A DNA stretch of 64,000 nucleotides from Fimenecus sp051881455 (lineage in GTDB: Bacteria; Bacillota; Clostridia; Oscillospirales; Acutalibacteraceae), in contig JBJEPX010000004.1 in assembly GCA_051881455.1 (NCBI GenBank), forward strand, positions 14,736 to 78,735, given 5' to 3'. Within the stretch, counting starts at the first letter, position 1; every line of letters begins with the position of its first letter. Of this stretch, positions 41,963-50,985 are shown piece after piece. The position numbers were made by a program, and so were the translations under genes. The notes beneath the pieces were generated by a model. The model did no database searches. It was given only the letters and a program-made list of their open reading frames with translations, and had not been told where the DNA came from.

Positions 41963-43105
41963 TGTCTTTACAAATTCGTGCCCCACTCTTCTTATCTTAA
42001 CTTCAACCTCAACGCTGTATCGGCTTTTTGCCATAAGAGCGTTGAGGTTTTCTTTATTATCTCTGTAAACCGAGGGATATTTCTGAAATAGCAGCCTTGA
42101 ATACCCCGGTGCGTCGCAAACCTCACCCTCATATAGCTTGGAAAGCACTTTCTCACTTTCGGTTTTCAGATAATTCTCCGCGCATTTTCTCAATTCTTCC
42201 ATTCTTTGCCTATCCATACTTTTTTCAATCCCGTTGTATATTTCGGCAACATCGGTGCTGAGCCTGATTTTAACGGTATAATGCGGTGTTCCTTCGATTA
42301 TTTTTACCGTTCTGAAAACATTGCAATTTACAATACTCATAGCGACTTTTTCATTTTCCTCTGTTTTATATGAAAACTCGCCGTTATAAACCCTGCCGCA
42401 AAGGAAATTCAACATTGATGTTTCGTCGCCGTTCAGGGTTGATTGAAGCTTTGCACTGCAAAATAGCGCTGTTTCTTTAACCTGAACATTTTTTTGCCCC
42501 TCCGCCTCCTCTAAGTAGAGAACGGGCATCGCAAAGCACGCTTCCCTATCGCGGTATCTGTTTACGAGCTCATAAAGTTCAAGCTTGAAAATCCCCGTAT
42601 CATATTTTGCCGCCTCAATGGCATCGTCAATATTATCGGCAATAACCTCTCCGCTGTTTTTTGCCTCTAAAATTTCATCGGCTCTGTTTTCGGCAAGAGC
42701 CACATAAACCGACGGTCCGTTGTGAGCGTCACGGGCAAAAAAATCTATAACGCCTTCAATCCCTCCCGAGGCTGTTGCTTTTCCTATTACAATAACCCGA
42801 TTTTGAGAATAAAGAGGAATTTTACCCTCAAAGCCCACAACACTCTTAATCGCCGTATAAACCGTATCACCGTGCACCTTGTATATTTTTACCGCATCTT
42901 CACTGCCGCTCTCCTGTGCGGAAGCGGTGTGGGTACTTGTATTTATCGCTTGAAGCGTAACGGTATAACTGCCGTTATCCTCTTTATCAATTCCTATTCC
43001 CTGTATAATAAGGCGGTTGCTTATGTCGTTTTTATATATTTCATTTCCACCGAAGGAAAAGAGTATTGCAAAAATTACCACTACTGCAACAATTATCTTA
43101 TTCAT
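41957..43105 (-). CDS. Ger(x)C family spore germination protein without lipobox cysteine
   Basis: A 382-residue GerAC/GerBC-type protein with RLIIQGIGIDKEDNGSYTVTLQ, SQNRVIVIGKATASGGI and the conserved three-domain layout. Family members are lipoproteins on the outer face of the spore inner membrane, usually with LTGCW at the end of the signal. Here the corresponding segment is LFSFGGNEIY and there is no cysteine in the first 30 residues, so it may be held by an uncleaved N-terminal helix. Third gene of the gerA-type operon; its start overlaps the end of the permease gene by 8 bp. Confidence 0.88.
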   Translation of the reverse strand: MNKIIVAVVVIFAILFSFGGNEIYKNDISNRLIIQGIGIDKEDNGSYTVTLQAINTSTHTASAQESGSEDAVKIYKVHGDTVYTAIKSVVGFEGKIPLYSQNRVIVIGKATASGGIEGVIDFFARDAHNGPSVYVALAENRADEILEAKNSGEVIADNIDDAIEAAKYDTGIFKLELYELVNRYRDREACFAMPVLYLEEAEGQKNVQVKETALFCSAKLQSTLNGDETSMLNFLCGRVYNGEFSYKTEENEKVAMSIVNCNVFRTVKIIEGTPHYTVKIRLSTDVAEIYNGIEKSMDRQRMEELRKCAENYLKTESEKVLSKLYEGEVCDAPGYSRLLFQKYPSVYRDNKENLNALMAKSRYSVEVEVKIRRVGHEFVKTL

Positions 43106-44168
43106 ACTTCTTTCTCCTGTTTAAAACAAGCAAAATCCCGGGGATTACCGTAGCCGCCAAAGCCGTAGCAATAAGCTTTGCTATGGAATTGTCAACCACT
43201 GTAAATCTTTGCACGGAGCCTGCAATATAAAGGCAGATAACCGACGACAACGCGCTAAGCCCTGCTAAAATAGTCTTTTTGCTGAAATTATCAAACTCTT
43301 TATGCAGAATATCTGCTTGAAGGTAGAGTAAAAACGAAACTTTTAAAAAGGCACACAGTATCCATATTCCCGTAATAAGTGGGTCAAGCCTGCCGAACAT
43401 TGAAAATTGCGCCAAAGCCGCAAGCGAATGAACGGGAAAAAGCTGCGTATTAGCAAAATTGCCCATAACGCCTACCTCCACGAAGAAAAGCGACGCCGTA
43501 ACCAATGCCTGCAAAAATATCCAGATAAAAAAGCTTTTCACCTTTTTCCCCGAGGCAACGGGGATTGCCAAAGTTATCATTACAAGCTCAACTGTTCTGC
43601 CTGCCGCGTTCAAAGCCGTTTTAAAAACGGGCAACGCACCGTTATAAAAAACAGGCGTATAGTTTAAAAAATCAATTTTACCTATAAGTGTGGCAATAAT
43701 GAAAGCAATCGCCGCCGTTACGGGTATTACCGACAAAACGGCGCTTCTTCCCAGCGACTCAATGCCCAAATAAGCACCATAGCACCCGATGAGTATTACA
43801 AACACCAAAAAGTAATTTACATTTGCTTCGGGGAATACGATTGTGCCTGTAAACAAATCTAATCTTGAAACGGTTGTAACAGTAAAATAGAATAGTACGG
43901 CGCTGTAAAAAACAGCAAGGATTTTTCCTCCTTTTGCCCATCTGTTGCGCGCAATATCAATAATATTCATCTCGGGGTTTTTCCTGAAAAGGAAATATAC
44001 GGGTATCATCATAATAATGCATATCAGATAACGGAGCACCGCCTGCACAACCAAATCGGAAAGTTCAATATCTTTTGTATATGACGGAATATAGGTAAAG
44101 GTTGTCAGCAGTCTTGTAAGAAAAAGTAATGAAAAAAACTGAAAAGTGCTGATTTTAGATTTTGACAT
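43098..44168 (-). CDS. GerAB-type spore germination permease
   Basis: A 356-residue protein with about ten TM helices, of the APC-like GerAB/GrkB family (TRLLTTFTYIPSY near the start, IDIARNRWAKGGKI in the first loop). It forms part of a nutrient germinant receptor in the spore inner membrane and is the presumed ligand-binding subunit. Located between gerA- and gerC-type genes in the classic A-B-C order. Confidence 0.9.
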   Translation of the reverse strand: MSKSKISTFQFFSLLFLTRLLTTFTYIPSYTKDIELSDLVVQAVLRYLICIIMMIPVYFLFRKNPEMNIIDIARNRWAKGGKILAVFYSAVLFYFTVTTVSRLDLFTGTIVFPEANVNYFLVFVILIGCYGAYLGIESLGRSAVLSVIPVTAAIAFIIATLIGKIDFLNYTPVFYNGALPVFKTALNAAGRTVELVMITLAIPVASGKKVKSFFIWIFLQALVTASLFFVEVGVMGNFANTQLFPVHSLAALAQFSMFGRLDPLITGIWILCAFLKVSFLLYLQADILHKEFDNFSKKTILAGLSALSSVICLYIAGSVQRFTVVDNSIAKLIATALAATVIPGILLVLNRRKKYE

Positions 44169-44193
44169 ATTGATTCTCCGAAAAGCATTAAGA

Positions 44194-45699
44194 TTATTTC
44201 ATTTTAGATATTTCCATTCGCCGTTTACCCATACTAAGCCAGCCTTCACGCATAACGAGGTCGCGCCACGCACCGATTTTAGTGGGAGAAAGAGGCGACA
44301 TAAACGGTGTGTTGTACGGACTTAACGCCGCCATATTTACAAGCACCGCCGCAAAGCCCAGCATTATTCCGTATATTCCCACCATTCCGCCGATTATAAT
44401 AAAGGTAAAACGCATAACCGCCACAGGTTCATAAAGGCTTGAAACAACAAAGGAGCTGACAGCCGTAAGTCCCACAACTATAAGCATTGGTGCGGCAATA
44501 ATTCCCGCCGTTACGGCAGATTCACCGATTACAAGCGCCCCCACAATGGAAACGGCGTGCCCTACTGCCTTTGGCATTCTCAGCCCCGCTTCACGGACAA
44601 TTTCATATACTAAATGTATCAAAAGTGCCTCTGCCACTATGGGCAGGGGTGTTTTGCTTTCCTGGCTTGTTATTCCGAACACCATTGTTTCAGGTATCAT
44701 TTCCTGATGGAAAGTACAAATTGCCACATACAAGCCCGGCAAAAACACGCTGAACATAAATGAGATAATTTTTAAGGTGCGGACAAAAGCCGCATAATAC
44801 GGTCTTTTTAAATAATCGTCAAGAGAATGAAAATTTTCGATAAAAAGATGGGGAACAATAAGCGCGTCGGGAGTGCCGTCAACAATTATACCCACTTTCC
44901 CTTCGCTGAGCTTTGCGGTAAACACATCGGGCCGCTCCGTTGTACCTACGCAAGTAAAAACAGAGGCTTTTTTATCGTCTAAAAACGGTTGAATAAATCC
45001 CGAGCCCGATACAATATCAAGCTGTGCATTTTTTATTCTTTCCACCACATCATCAAGGAGTTTACTGTCGGTTCGGTCGGACATATAACAAACGCAAACA
45101 CGGGTTTTGCTTGTAGTGCCAACCTCCAAGGATTTAATCTTGAAAACAGGACTTCGCACACGGCGTCGCACCATTGCAATATTGTCCTTAAAGTTTTCAA
45201 CAAAGCCCTCACGGGAGCCTCGCTCCTGATTTTCGGTGCCCGGCTCCTCGGGGTTTCTTTTTGCAAAACTCTGCACGCCGAAAAGTACAGCGAACTGCGC
45301 ACCCTGCGCCATCAGAACAAGATTTCCCGAAAGCATTTCGGAAATTGCCGTGTCAATATCCGAGGTTATTGATTTATCAATGCTTGCGGATACTCCGTCC
45401 GCCGCCTTATATACGATACCATCGCCCTTTGTATCGGAAAAATCCGTATTTATTACGGGTAGCATTATCTGCTCGGTTATAAGGAGTTGATCGCACATTC
45501 CGTCAAGCATTACAAAAACAAAATCATGACCGCTGACGGTACAGTCACGGTATTTCACATCAAAAGACTCTCCTAACTGCTGTTTAAAATATGCTCTGTT
45601 TTTTTGCAAATCCGCCGATACTCTTACCTTTGACCTATTGCTTTTCTCATCCTGTACGGTAATTTCTTCTATGCTTTTTTTGAACCACGAATTTTTCAT
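44194..45699 (-). CDS. GerAA-type spore germination protein
   Basis: A 501-residue protein with a soluble N-terminal half (NTD1/NTD2-like, DGMCDQLLITEQIMLP, EVGTTSKTRVCVCYMSD, GIIVDGTPDALIVPHLF) and about five TM helices in the second half (PLPIVAEALLIHLVYEIVREAGLR, then MLIVVGLTAVSSFVVSSLY). GerA-type subunits form the ion-conducting oligomer of the germinant receptor. ATG at 45699 follows AGGTGAT; the GTG at 45708 is less likely. First gene of the operon, divergent from the DUF421 gene. It shows that the organism, or a recent ancestor, forms endospores. Confidence 0.92.
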   Translation of the reverse strand: MKNSWFKKSIEEITVQDEKSNRSKVRVSADLQKNRAYFKQQLGESFDVKYRDCTVSGHDFVFVMLDGMCDQLLITEQIMLPVINTDFSDTKGDGIVYKAADGVSASIDKSITSDIDTAISEMLSGNLVLMAQGAQFAVLFGVQSFAKRNPEEPGTENQERGSREGFVENFKDNIAMVRRRVRSPVFKIKSLEVGTTSKTRVCVCYMSDRTDSKLLDDVVERIKNAQLDIVSGSGFIQPFLDDKKASVFTCVGTTERPDVFTAKLSEGKVGIIVDGTPDALIVPHLFIENFHSLDDYLKRPYYAAFVRTLKIISFMFSVFLPGLYVAICTFHQEMIPETMVFGITSQESKTPLPIVAEALLIHLVYEIVREAGLRMPKAVGHAVSIVGALVIGESAVTAGIIAAPMLIVVGLTAVSSFVVSSLYEPVAVMRFTFIIIGGMVGIYGIMLGFAAVLVNMAALSPYNTPFMSPLSPTKIGAWRDLVMREGWLSMGKRRMEISKMK

Positions 45700-45800
45700 A
45701 CTTATCACCTATTTAATATTTTCCCCGAACGGAAAGTAATATTCCGCGGCAAAAAGCAAAACATAAGTTTACACAAAACCGTGAAACAAGGAGAGTAGTT

Positions 45801-46475
45801 ATGTTTGTAACTCTTATCAGAACTGTAATTCTGTATTTATTCGTTATATCCACCGTCCGCATAATGGGAAAAAGGCAGATAGGCGAGCTTCAACCGACGG
45901 AGCTTGTTATTACCATTCTGCTTTCCGAAATCGTGGCAATTCCCATGCAGGATAATGATATTCCCCTCTTAAGCGCCGTAATTCCCGTGATGGTACTTGT
46001 AGGCTTTGAAATACTCATTTCCGTAATAAGCCTTAAAAGCGTGAGGTTTCGCTCGGCAATGCAGGGCAATTCCATTATTGTTATCCGCGACGGTGTGCCG
46101 GACTTAAAAGAAATCAAAAAAATCCGATTTACGATTGACGATATTCTTGAAGCGCTCAGACAAAAAGATATTTTTGATATTTCAAAGGTGCAGTATGCCA
46201 TAGTTGAAACAAACGGCTCAATAAGCGTCATGTTAAAACCTGAATTCAGCGAGGTAACAAAAAAAGACCTCCGCCTGAAAGCGGAGGACAACGGCATACC
46301 GTGCGCCGTGATTGTTGACGGAAGAATTATTGAAAGCAACTTTAAATACTGCAATATGACATTAAATAAGCTTAATGAGATAATCAAAAAAGACAATATA
46401 AAAATCAAAAATACTCTTTTGATGACTGTGGATAAAAAAGGCAATAAAACAGTTATCGGAAAGGACGGAAAATGA
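45801..46475 (+). CDS. DUF421 family membrane protein (YetF-like)
   Basis: A 224-residue protein with three N-terminal TM helices (about 5-25, 35-52, 57-80) and a soluble C-terminal DUF421 domain. It has the typical STVRIMGKRQIGELQPTELV and SIIVIRDGVPD blocks. The family is common in spore formers and its function is not known. AAGGAG ribosome site. Overlaps the DUF4363 gene by 4 bp, a pair commonly seen in clostridia, and is divergent from the germination operon, which suggests a sporulation-linked role by association only. Confidence 0.85.
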   Translation: MFVTLIRTVILYLFVISTVRIMGKRQIGELQPTELVITILLSEIVAIPMQDNDIPLLSAVIPVMVLVGFEILISVISLKSVRFRSAMQGNSIIVIRDGVPDLKEIKKIRFTIDDILEALRQKDIFDISKVQYAIVETNGSISVMLKPEFSEVTKKDLRLKAEDNGIPCAVIVDGRIIESNFKYCNMTLNKLNEIIKKDNIKIKNTLLMTVDKKGNKTVIGKDGK

Positions 46476-46852
46476 AAAGAACCGTACTTGCAATAGGCGC
46501 GCTTTTACTGTCGGTTATAATCTGCTTCGCGGGGTTTATGATTTTAAAATCCACCTGCAATAAAATAACAGATGCGCTTGATAAGGTATCGCAAAGCGCC
46601 GCAGAAGAAAACCTTGACGAGGCAAAGAAAAGAACGCAGGAGGCGGTACAGCTTTGGGAGAATATTCACGGAAGAATTGAAGCGCTCACCAAGCACGCCG
46701 AAACGGACGAGCTTGAAGAAACAATAAAAAGCCTCACCGTATATGCCGAGCAGGGCAATATGGAAAGGCTTTATGAAAAATCAGAAATTGCTAAAAACCG
46801 ACTTGAACATATCATCAAAAACGAACTGCCGTCATTCAGCAATATTTTTTAA
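46472..46852 (+). CDS. DUF4363 family protein
   Basis: A 126-residue protein with one N-terminal membrane helix (about 5-26) and a predicted helical, charged periplasm-side domain (acidic and lysine-rich heptads, EENLDEAKKRTQEAVQLWE). It has no known activity. Start ATGA overlaps the DUF421 stop, so translation is coupled. The last 21 bp overlap the convergent sialidase-like gene. Confidence 0.75.
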   Translation: MKRTVLAIGALLLSVIICFAGFMILKSTCNKITDALDKVSQSAAEENLDEAKKRTQEAVQLWENIHGRIEALTKHAETDELEETIKSLTVYAEQGNMERLYEKSEIAKNRLEHIIKNELPSFSNIF

Positions 46853-48130
46853 TATTTTATCCGTATCGGAAAGGTTAATGCGCTTTGATACGATAAAGGT
46901 TTTCCTCTTTTGTCTTCCTTTATCCGTATTGTATGCGCCGTCCTGCTTTTCCTCGGCGGAAAAAATTCCGTAAGAGGAGGTTACAATAGTTCCGTCCTGC
47001 AAAACCACATTGCCGCAATAGCCTGTGTCTGCATTTGCAACGATTGAAGGCTTATTCTGGCGGGGCAGATATGTATGGGCAATTTTTATGCGATATTGTC
47101 CGCTTGATGCGCCTTTTAAGTCATCATATGTACCAACCCATGCAACCCAGCCTTGGGAATACCAACTGCGCTCGCCGCCGAGCCGCCGCATTTTGCGAAC
47201 CTCAGAGGGATTTCGCTCTATGGAACGGAAGGTGATAAACAGTCTGCCGTCCGGAGTATAATCCGCTTTGTGGCGCTCACCGTTAAGAGCAGAGGGAGCC
47301 TCAACGGGCTTTGACCAGGTTTTGCCCTCGTCCTTTGAAAACATAAGAAGGCTGTTGCAGGTTTTTTTATTGCAACGGGCAATAAGACAAATTTCGTCGC
47401 CCTCTCCGCCCTCTGAACGGATAGCCTCTACCTCACAAATACCCGCGTACGTTTCAATATCACGGTATTCGGTAAGATAAGGCTCGGGCTTTGACCAATT
47501 ATAGTCGCCGTTTTCGTCGAAAGTGAGTATCGTTTTATAATTTATAAACTTACTGTCGTGAAAAAGGCCCATCCATTTATCCACAAACTCGCCGTTTTCT
47601 TTAAGCCTTGTAAGGGACGCCATGGAAACGATGGGTATTACGGGAAAATCACTGTTTTTATCCCAGAACAGTTTAAATTCCGTCCAGGTTTTGCCCTCGT
47701 CCTCTGAAATAGAGCAGTTAAATCCGCCGGGAGTAGGCATATTCACCCATTTGGGATTACCTGAAATAAGAATAAGCTTTTCCTTGCCGTTTTTAAACTG
47801 CAAGCGGTAAACCGTTGGAGTTTCAAGGGACTTTTCCCAGGAGCGGGGCGGATTTTCTATTGTTTCGGTATATGTTTTGCCGCCGTCACAACTGATTTTT
47901 GAAATAATTCTGCCCTTGCCGTGCCCCTCGGGGAAAAATGTAAGGATTCTGCCGTCACGCAGAAGCACGGAATCGGGATGCCCTAAATATCCGCTTGACG
48001 CGTCAACAACGGAATAATCATACAAATACTCCGTACCCTCAATCATTTTACCGGGCTTCTCCGCAAGGTTTATCAAAGGAATATTACAACGCTCTGCTTT
48101 TTTCGGAAAAGGTCTCTTCTTAAACAGCAT
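46832..48130 (-). CDS. Sialidase-like (BNR repeat) protein
   Basis: About 432 residues forming a six-bladed propeller with at least three Asp-box repeats: SCDGGKTYTE, SEDEGKTWTE and SKDEGKTWSK. Arginines and the acidic residues of the GH33-type active site are plausible but cannot be assigned with certainty. No signal peptide is present, unlike most exo-sialidases, so it may act inside the cell on imported sialosides. It is last in a nanE-ROK-sialidase operon; its start at 48130 overlaps the ROK gene end. The cluster context (nanE, nanA) favours a role in releasing sialic acid. Confidence 0.78.
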   Translation of the reverse strand: MLFKKRPFPKKAERCNIPLINLAEKPGKMIEGTEYLYDYSVVDASSGYLGHPDSVLLRDGRILTFFPEGHGKGRIISKISCDGGKTYTETIENPPRSWEKSLETPTVYRLQFKNGKEKLILISGNPKWVNMPTPGGFNCSISEDEGKTWTEFKLFWDKNSDFPVIPIVSMASLTRLKENGEFVDKWMGLFHDSKFINYKTILTFDENGDYNWSKPEPYLTEYRDIETYAGICEVEAIRSEGGEGDEICLIARCNKKTCNSLLMFSKDEGKTWSKPVEAPSALNGERHKADYTPDGRLFITFRSIERNPSEVRKMRRLGGERSWYSQGWVAWVGTYDDLKGASSGQYRIKIAHTYLPRQNKPSIVANADTGYCGNVVLQDGTIVTSSYGIFSAEEKQDGAYNTDKGRQKRKTFIVSKRINLSDTDKILKNIAE

Positions 48131-48131
48131 C

Positions 48132-49028
48132 TTATTCACCCTTTAACAGTCTGCTCGCCAGATAAGCGGCGCCCAACATTCCCGCCTTGTTGCGAAGCTT
48201 TGCTTTTTCAATGCGTACACACTTATAGTTATCGTCCAATCTGCTGTAAAGCTTTTCTCTGATGTGGCCCACAAGCAAATCCTCTGACATAATTCCACCG
48301 CCCAGAATAATCAAAGACGGGTTAAAGATATTGCAAAGAGAAACGAGTCCGTTAACAATTTCATTCTCCCAATTATCAAGCTCTTCAATAATCACGGGAT
48401 TTTTAAGATTTTCTTCTTTGAAAATCTCTCTGCCGGACATATATCTGTCAAAACGCTCCGAAACGATATTTGTAAAGGCACGGCATGAAGCGTAAGCCTC
48501 ATAACAACCCTTTCTTCCGCAGGTGCAGTCTCTGCCGCCTGCATGAGTAACAATGTGACCAAACTCACCTGCCGCACAGTTCGCGCCTCTGAAAACATCG
48601 CCGTTCCAGAAAATACAACCGCCCACGCCCGTGCCGTAGGTAAGGCAAAGAAAATTATCCTCACCCACGCCTGCGCCGAAATGAGCCTCGCCTAAGCCTG
48701 CGCAGTTAACATCGTTATCCACCGCAACAGGCACACCGTATTTCTTTTGGAAGGTGCCTTTAAGGTCAGAACCCTTATAGTTGGGTATATTGCCTGTTCC
48801 GTCAACTACAATACCCTTTTCAAAATCCACCTGACCTGCGGTGCTTATGCCGATTGCGTCAAACTGACCTGCGTATTCATCCATCTTCATTTCAAGGGAT
48901 TTCATAACACCGTTGCCGCCGTAAAAGGCGTTGGTGGGCATTTCTTCTGAAAACAGTACATTAAAGTTTTCATCTACCATTCCGTATTTAATTGCTGTTC
49001 CGCCAACATCAAAAACCATTATTTTCAT
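48132..49028 (-). CDS. ROK family sugar kinase, likely N-acetylmannosamine kinase
   Basis: A 298-residue ROK protein with ATP phosphate motif DVGGTAIKYG, NDVNCAGLGE (the catalytic aspartate) and the zinc site GHIVTHAGGRDCTCGRKGCYE. It lacks a DNA-binding domain, so it is a kinase and not a repressor. Located between nanE and the sialidase-like gene, it most probably phosphorylates N-acetylmannosamine (NanK role); glucose or GlcNAc are alternatives. Confidence 0.88.
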   Translation of the reverse strand: MKIMVFDVGGTAIKYGMVDENFNVLFSEEMPTNAFYGGNGVMKSLEMKMDEYAGQFDAIGISTAGQVDFEKGIVVDGTGNIPNYKGSDLKGTFQKKYGVPVAVDNDVNCAGLGEAHFGAGVGEDNFLCLTYGTGVGGCIFWNGDVFRGANCAAGEFGHIVTHAGGRDCTCGRKGCYEAYASCRAFTNIVSERFDRYMSGREIFKEENLKNPVIIEELDNWENEIVNGLVSLCNIFNPSLIILGGGIMSEDLLVGHIREKLYSRLDDNYKCVRIEKAKLRNKAGMLGAAYLASRLLKGE

Positions 49029-49030
49029 CG

Positions 49031-49720
49031 TTATACCTCTGTCACCCTTGCAAATTTTTTTGTTATATCCCTAGGCCTTGTAATCGCCGTTCCCACAACT
49101 GCCGCATGAACGCCGATATTCAACGCCGTTTTTAACTGTTCGGGAGTCCAAATGCCTCCCTCCGCAATTACGGGGCAATCAAGCTCCGCTACATATCTTT
49201 CCATAAGCTCAAAATCGGGAAGGCTTCTGCCCTTTGTATAGGGTGTGTAGCCGCTCATGGTTGTGCCGATTATATCAAAGCCGATTTCTTTCGCCTTTTT
49301 GCCCTCCTCAAAGCAGGAGGTATCCGCCATAAAAAGCTGTTCCGGATATTTCTTTCTCACCTTTTGGAAGAAGTCCTCAAGCGTTTGCCCGCCCGGACGG
49401 AGTCTGTCGGTAGCGTCAATTGCGATAATATCCACTCCGCAGTTATACAGCGCGTCAACCTCTTTTTCGGTGGGAGTTATATAAACCTCACTGTCGGGAT
49501 AAACCTGCTTTATAATGCCGATAATGGGAAGCTTTACGGTCTTTTTAATTTCCGTAATATCCTCCACCGTATTTGCTCTTATTCCCCCTGCGCCGCCCTC
49601 AAAAGCCGCGTATGCCATTCGCGACATAATGTAGGAACTGTGAAGCGGCTCATCCTCCAAGGCCTGACACGACACTATCAGTTTGCCTTTGATTGCTTCA
49701 AGAATTTGCGTCTTATTCAA
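49031..49720 (-). CDS. nanE: N-acetylmannosamine-6-phosphate 2-epimerase
   Basis: A 229-residue TIM-barrel enzyme that converts ManNAc-6-P to GlcNAc-6-P. Recognised by IVSCQALEDEPLHSS, GGAGGIRANTVEDI, GIIKQVYPDSEVYITPT, IDATDRLRPGG and VIAEGGIWTPEQ, with the catalytic lysine in IIKQ. First gene of the minus-strand nan operon; it is divergent from nanA across 170 bp that contain both promoters. Confidence 0.95.
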   Translation of the reverse strand: MNKTQILEAIKGKLIVSCQALEDEPLHSSYIMSRMAYAAFEGGAGGIRANTVEDITEIKKTVKLPIIGIIKQVYPDSEVYITPTEKEVDALYNCGVDIIAIDATDRLRPGGQTLEDFFQKVRKKYPEQLFMADTSCFEEGKKAKEIGFDIIGTTMSGYTPYTKGRSLPDFELMERYVAELDCPVIAEGGIWTPEQLKTALNIGVHAAVVGTAITRPRDITKKFARVTEV

Positions 49721-49753
49721 CTTTTCACTTCCCGAAAGGACAATTTAAATAGT

Positions 49754-49782
49754 ATTATAATATACTTTTTGAAAATTTACAA
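49754..49782 (-). promoter_or_regulatory. Promoter of the nanE operon
   Basis: On the minus strand TTGTAA (49782-49777), 17 nt, TATAAT (49759-49754). Confidence 0.55.
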
Positions 49783-49810
49783 TTGTTTATTAAAAAAAAT
49801 TGAAAAATTA

Positions 49811-49839
49811 TTGAAATGTTACAATCATAGTGATAGAAT
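49811..49839 (+). promoter_or_regulatory. Promoter of nanA
   Basis: TTGAAA (49811-49816), 17 nt, TAGAAT (49834-49839), about 50 nt before the ATG at 49891. No operator palindrome is obvious between the two nan promoters. Confidence 0.55.
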
Positions 49840-49890
49840 TTTATTACTTTAATAAAAAACACGGTTGTATCCGTGAAACGGGGGAAAAAT

Positions 49891-50802
49891 ATGAAATTCA
49901 ACACAGAAAAATACAGGGGCGTTTTTGTAGCTCTCAACGCTCTATATGACGAAAACGACAATATAAATACAGCGGCTGTTAAAGCGCTTGTGAAAAAATA
50001 CAAGGAAATCGGTGTTAACGGAATTTATGCCTGCGGCTCAACAGGCGAAGGCTTTTTGCTCAACACCGAGGAGCGCAAGCAGGTTGCGGAATGTGTAAAA
50101 GAAGCAGCGGGCGACGATATGGTGCTCATTGTGCATGTGGGTTCTGCCTCAACAAAGGAGTCTATCGAGCTTGCACGCCACGCGGAGAAAATCGGAGCGG
50201 ACGCAATTTCCGCAGTTCCCAGCGTATATTACAGGCTTCCCGAGGAATCCATTGCCCTGCATTGGAACACAATAACAGAAGCCGTTGATATGCCGTTTAT
50301 TATTTACAATATTCCCCAGCTCACAGGCTATGACCTTTCATACTCTCTTTTTAAAAAGATGATTAAAAACGAAAAGGTTATCGGTATTAAGAATTCCTCT
50401 GACAGCACTTGTCAGATTGAGCGTTTTTCACAGCTCGGCGGTAAGGATTTCGTTGTGTTCAACGGTCCCGACGAGCAGTTCCTTGCAGGCCGTCTTATGG
50501 GCGCAAAAGCGGGAATAGGCGGCACCTACGGCACAATGCCCGAGCTTTTTCTCCACCTTAATTCCCTCATTGAAAAGGGTGATATTGAAGGCGCTAAAAT
50601 CTGGCAGAACAGAATTAACGAATGTATTTTTGACCTGCTCAGCTGTCCTTCTCTTTACGGAGCCAGCAAGGCGGTAATTACAAGGCGTTTCGGAATTGAC
50701 GCGGGCAAGCCCAGACTTCCGTTTTTGCCCCTTGACGCAGACGACGAAAGAGCCGCGGCAATTGCCGATAAAATAAACGGATATGTTGCTATGATTAAAT
50801 AA
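49891..50802 (+). CDS. nanA: N-acetylneuraminate lyase
   Basis: A 303-residue class I aldolase of the DHDPS/NAL family that cleaves sialic acid to pyruvate and ManNAc. GSTGEGF binds the pyruvate carboxylate (residues 49-55); the tyrosine is in IIYNIPQLTGYDLS (Y139), and the Schiff-base lysine in VIGIKNSSD (K167). The ATG at 49891 has GGGGGAAAAAT before it. Its position divergent from nanE and the ROK gene, and the QLTGYDL reading, favour NanA over dihydrodipicolinate synthase. Confidence 0.92.
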   Translation: MKFNTEKYRGVFVALNALYDENDNINTAAVKALVKKYKEIGVNGIYACGSTGEGFLLNTEERKQVAECVKEAAGDDMVLIVHVGSASTKESIELARHAEKIGADAISAVPSVYYRLPEESIALHWNTITEAVDMPFIIYNIPQLTGYDLSYSLFKKMIKNEKVIGIKNSSDSTCQIERFSQLGGKDFVVFNGPDEQFLAGRLMGAKAGIGGTYGTMPELFLHLNSLIEKGDIEGAKIWQNRINECIFDLLSCPSLYGASKAVITRRFGIDAGKPRLPFLPLDADDERAAAIADKINGYVAMIK

Positions 50803-50818
50803 AAGCTCTGAAAATGTG

Positions 50819-50849
50819 CCTGCCCTGACGAAAATCGGGGCAGGTTTTT
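50819..50849 (+). terminator. Terminator of nanA
   Basis: CCTGCCC (50819-50825) pairs with GGGCAGG (50838-50844), followed by TTTTT. Confidence 0.8.
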
Positions 50850-50985
50850 GTATAAATTGTGAATTTTTGAAAATGGACTTGTATATTTTTCAAAAATAGT
50901 ATAAAATGTATCTGTTAATGTAAAAAAGTGTGTCTGTTTTCGGTACTTTTTTATCATAAAAAAGATGGTAAAGGTGGTTTTTCCG

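Noticed and set aside
45714..45744. Forespore sigma-G promoter (GAATA-N19-AATATTA) before the ger operon
   Set aside because: The predicted start point would fall after the ribosome site of the gerA-type gene, so it could not make a translatable message.
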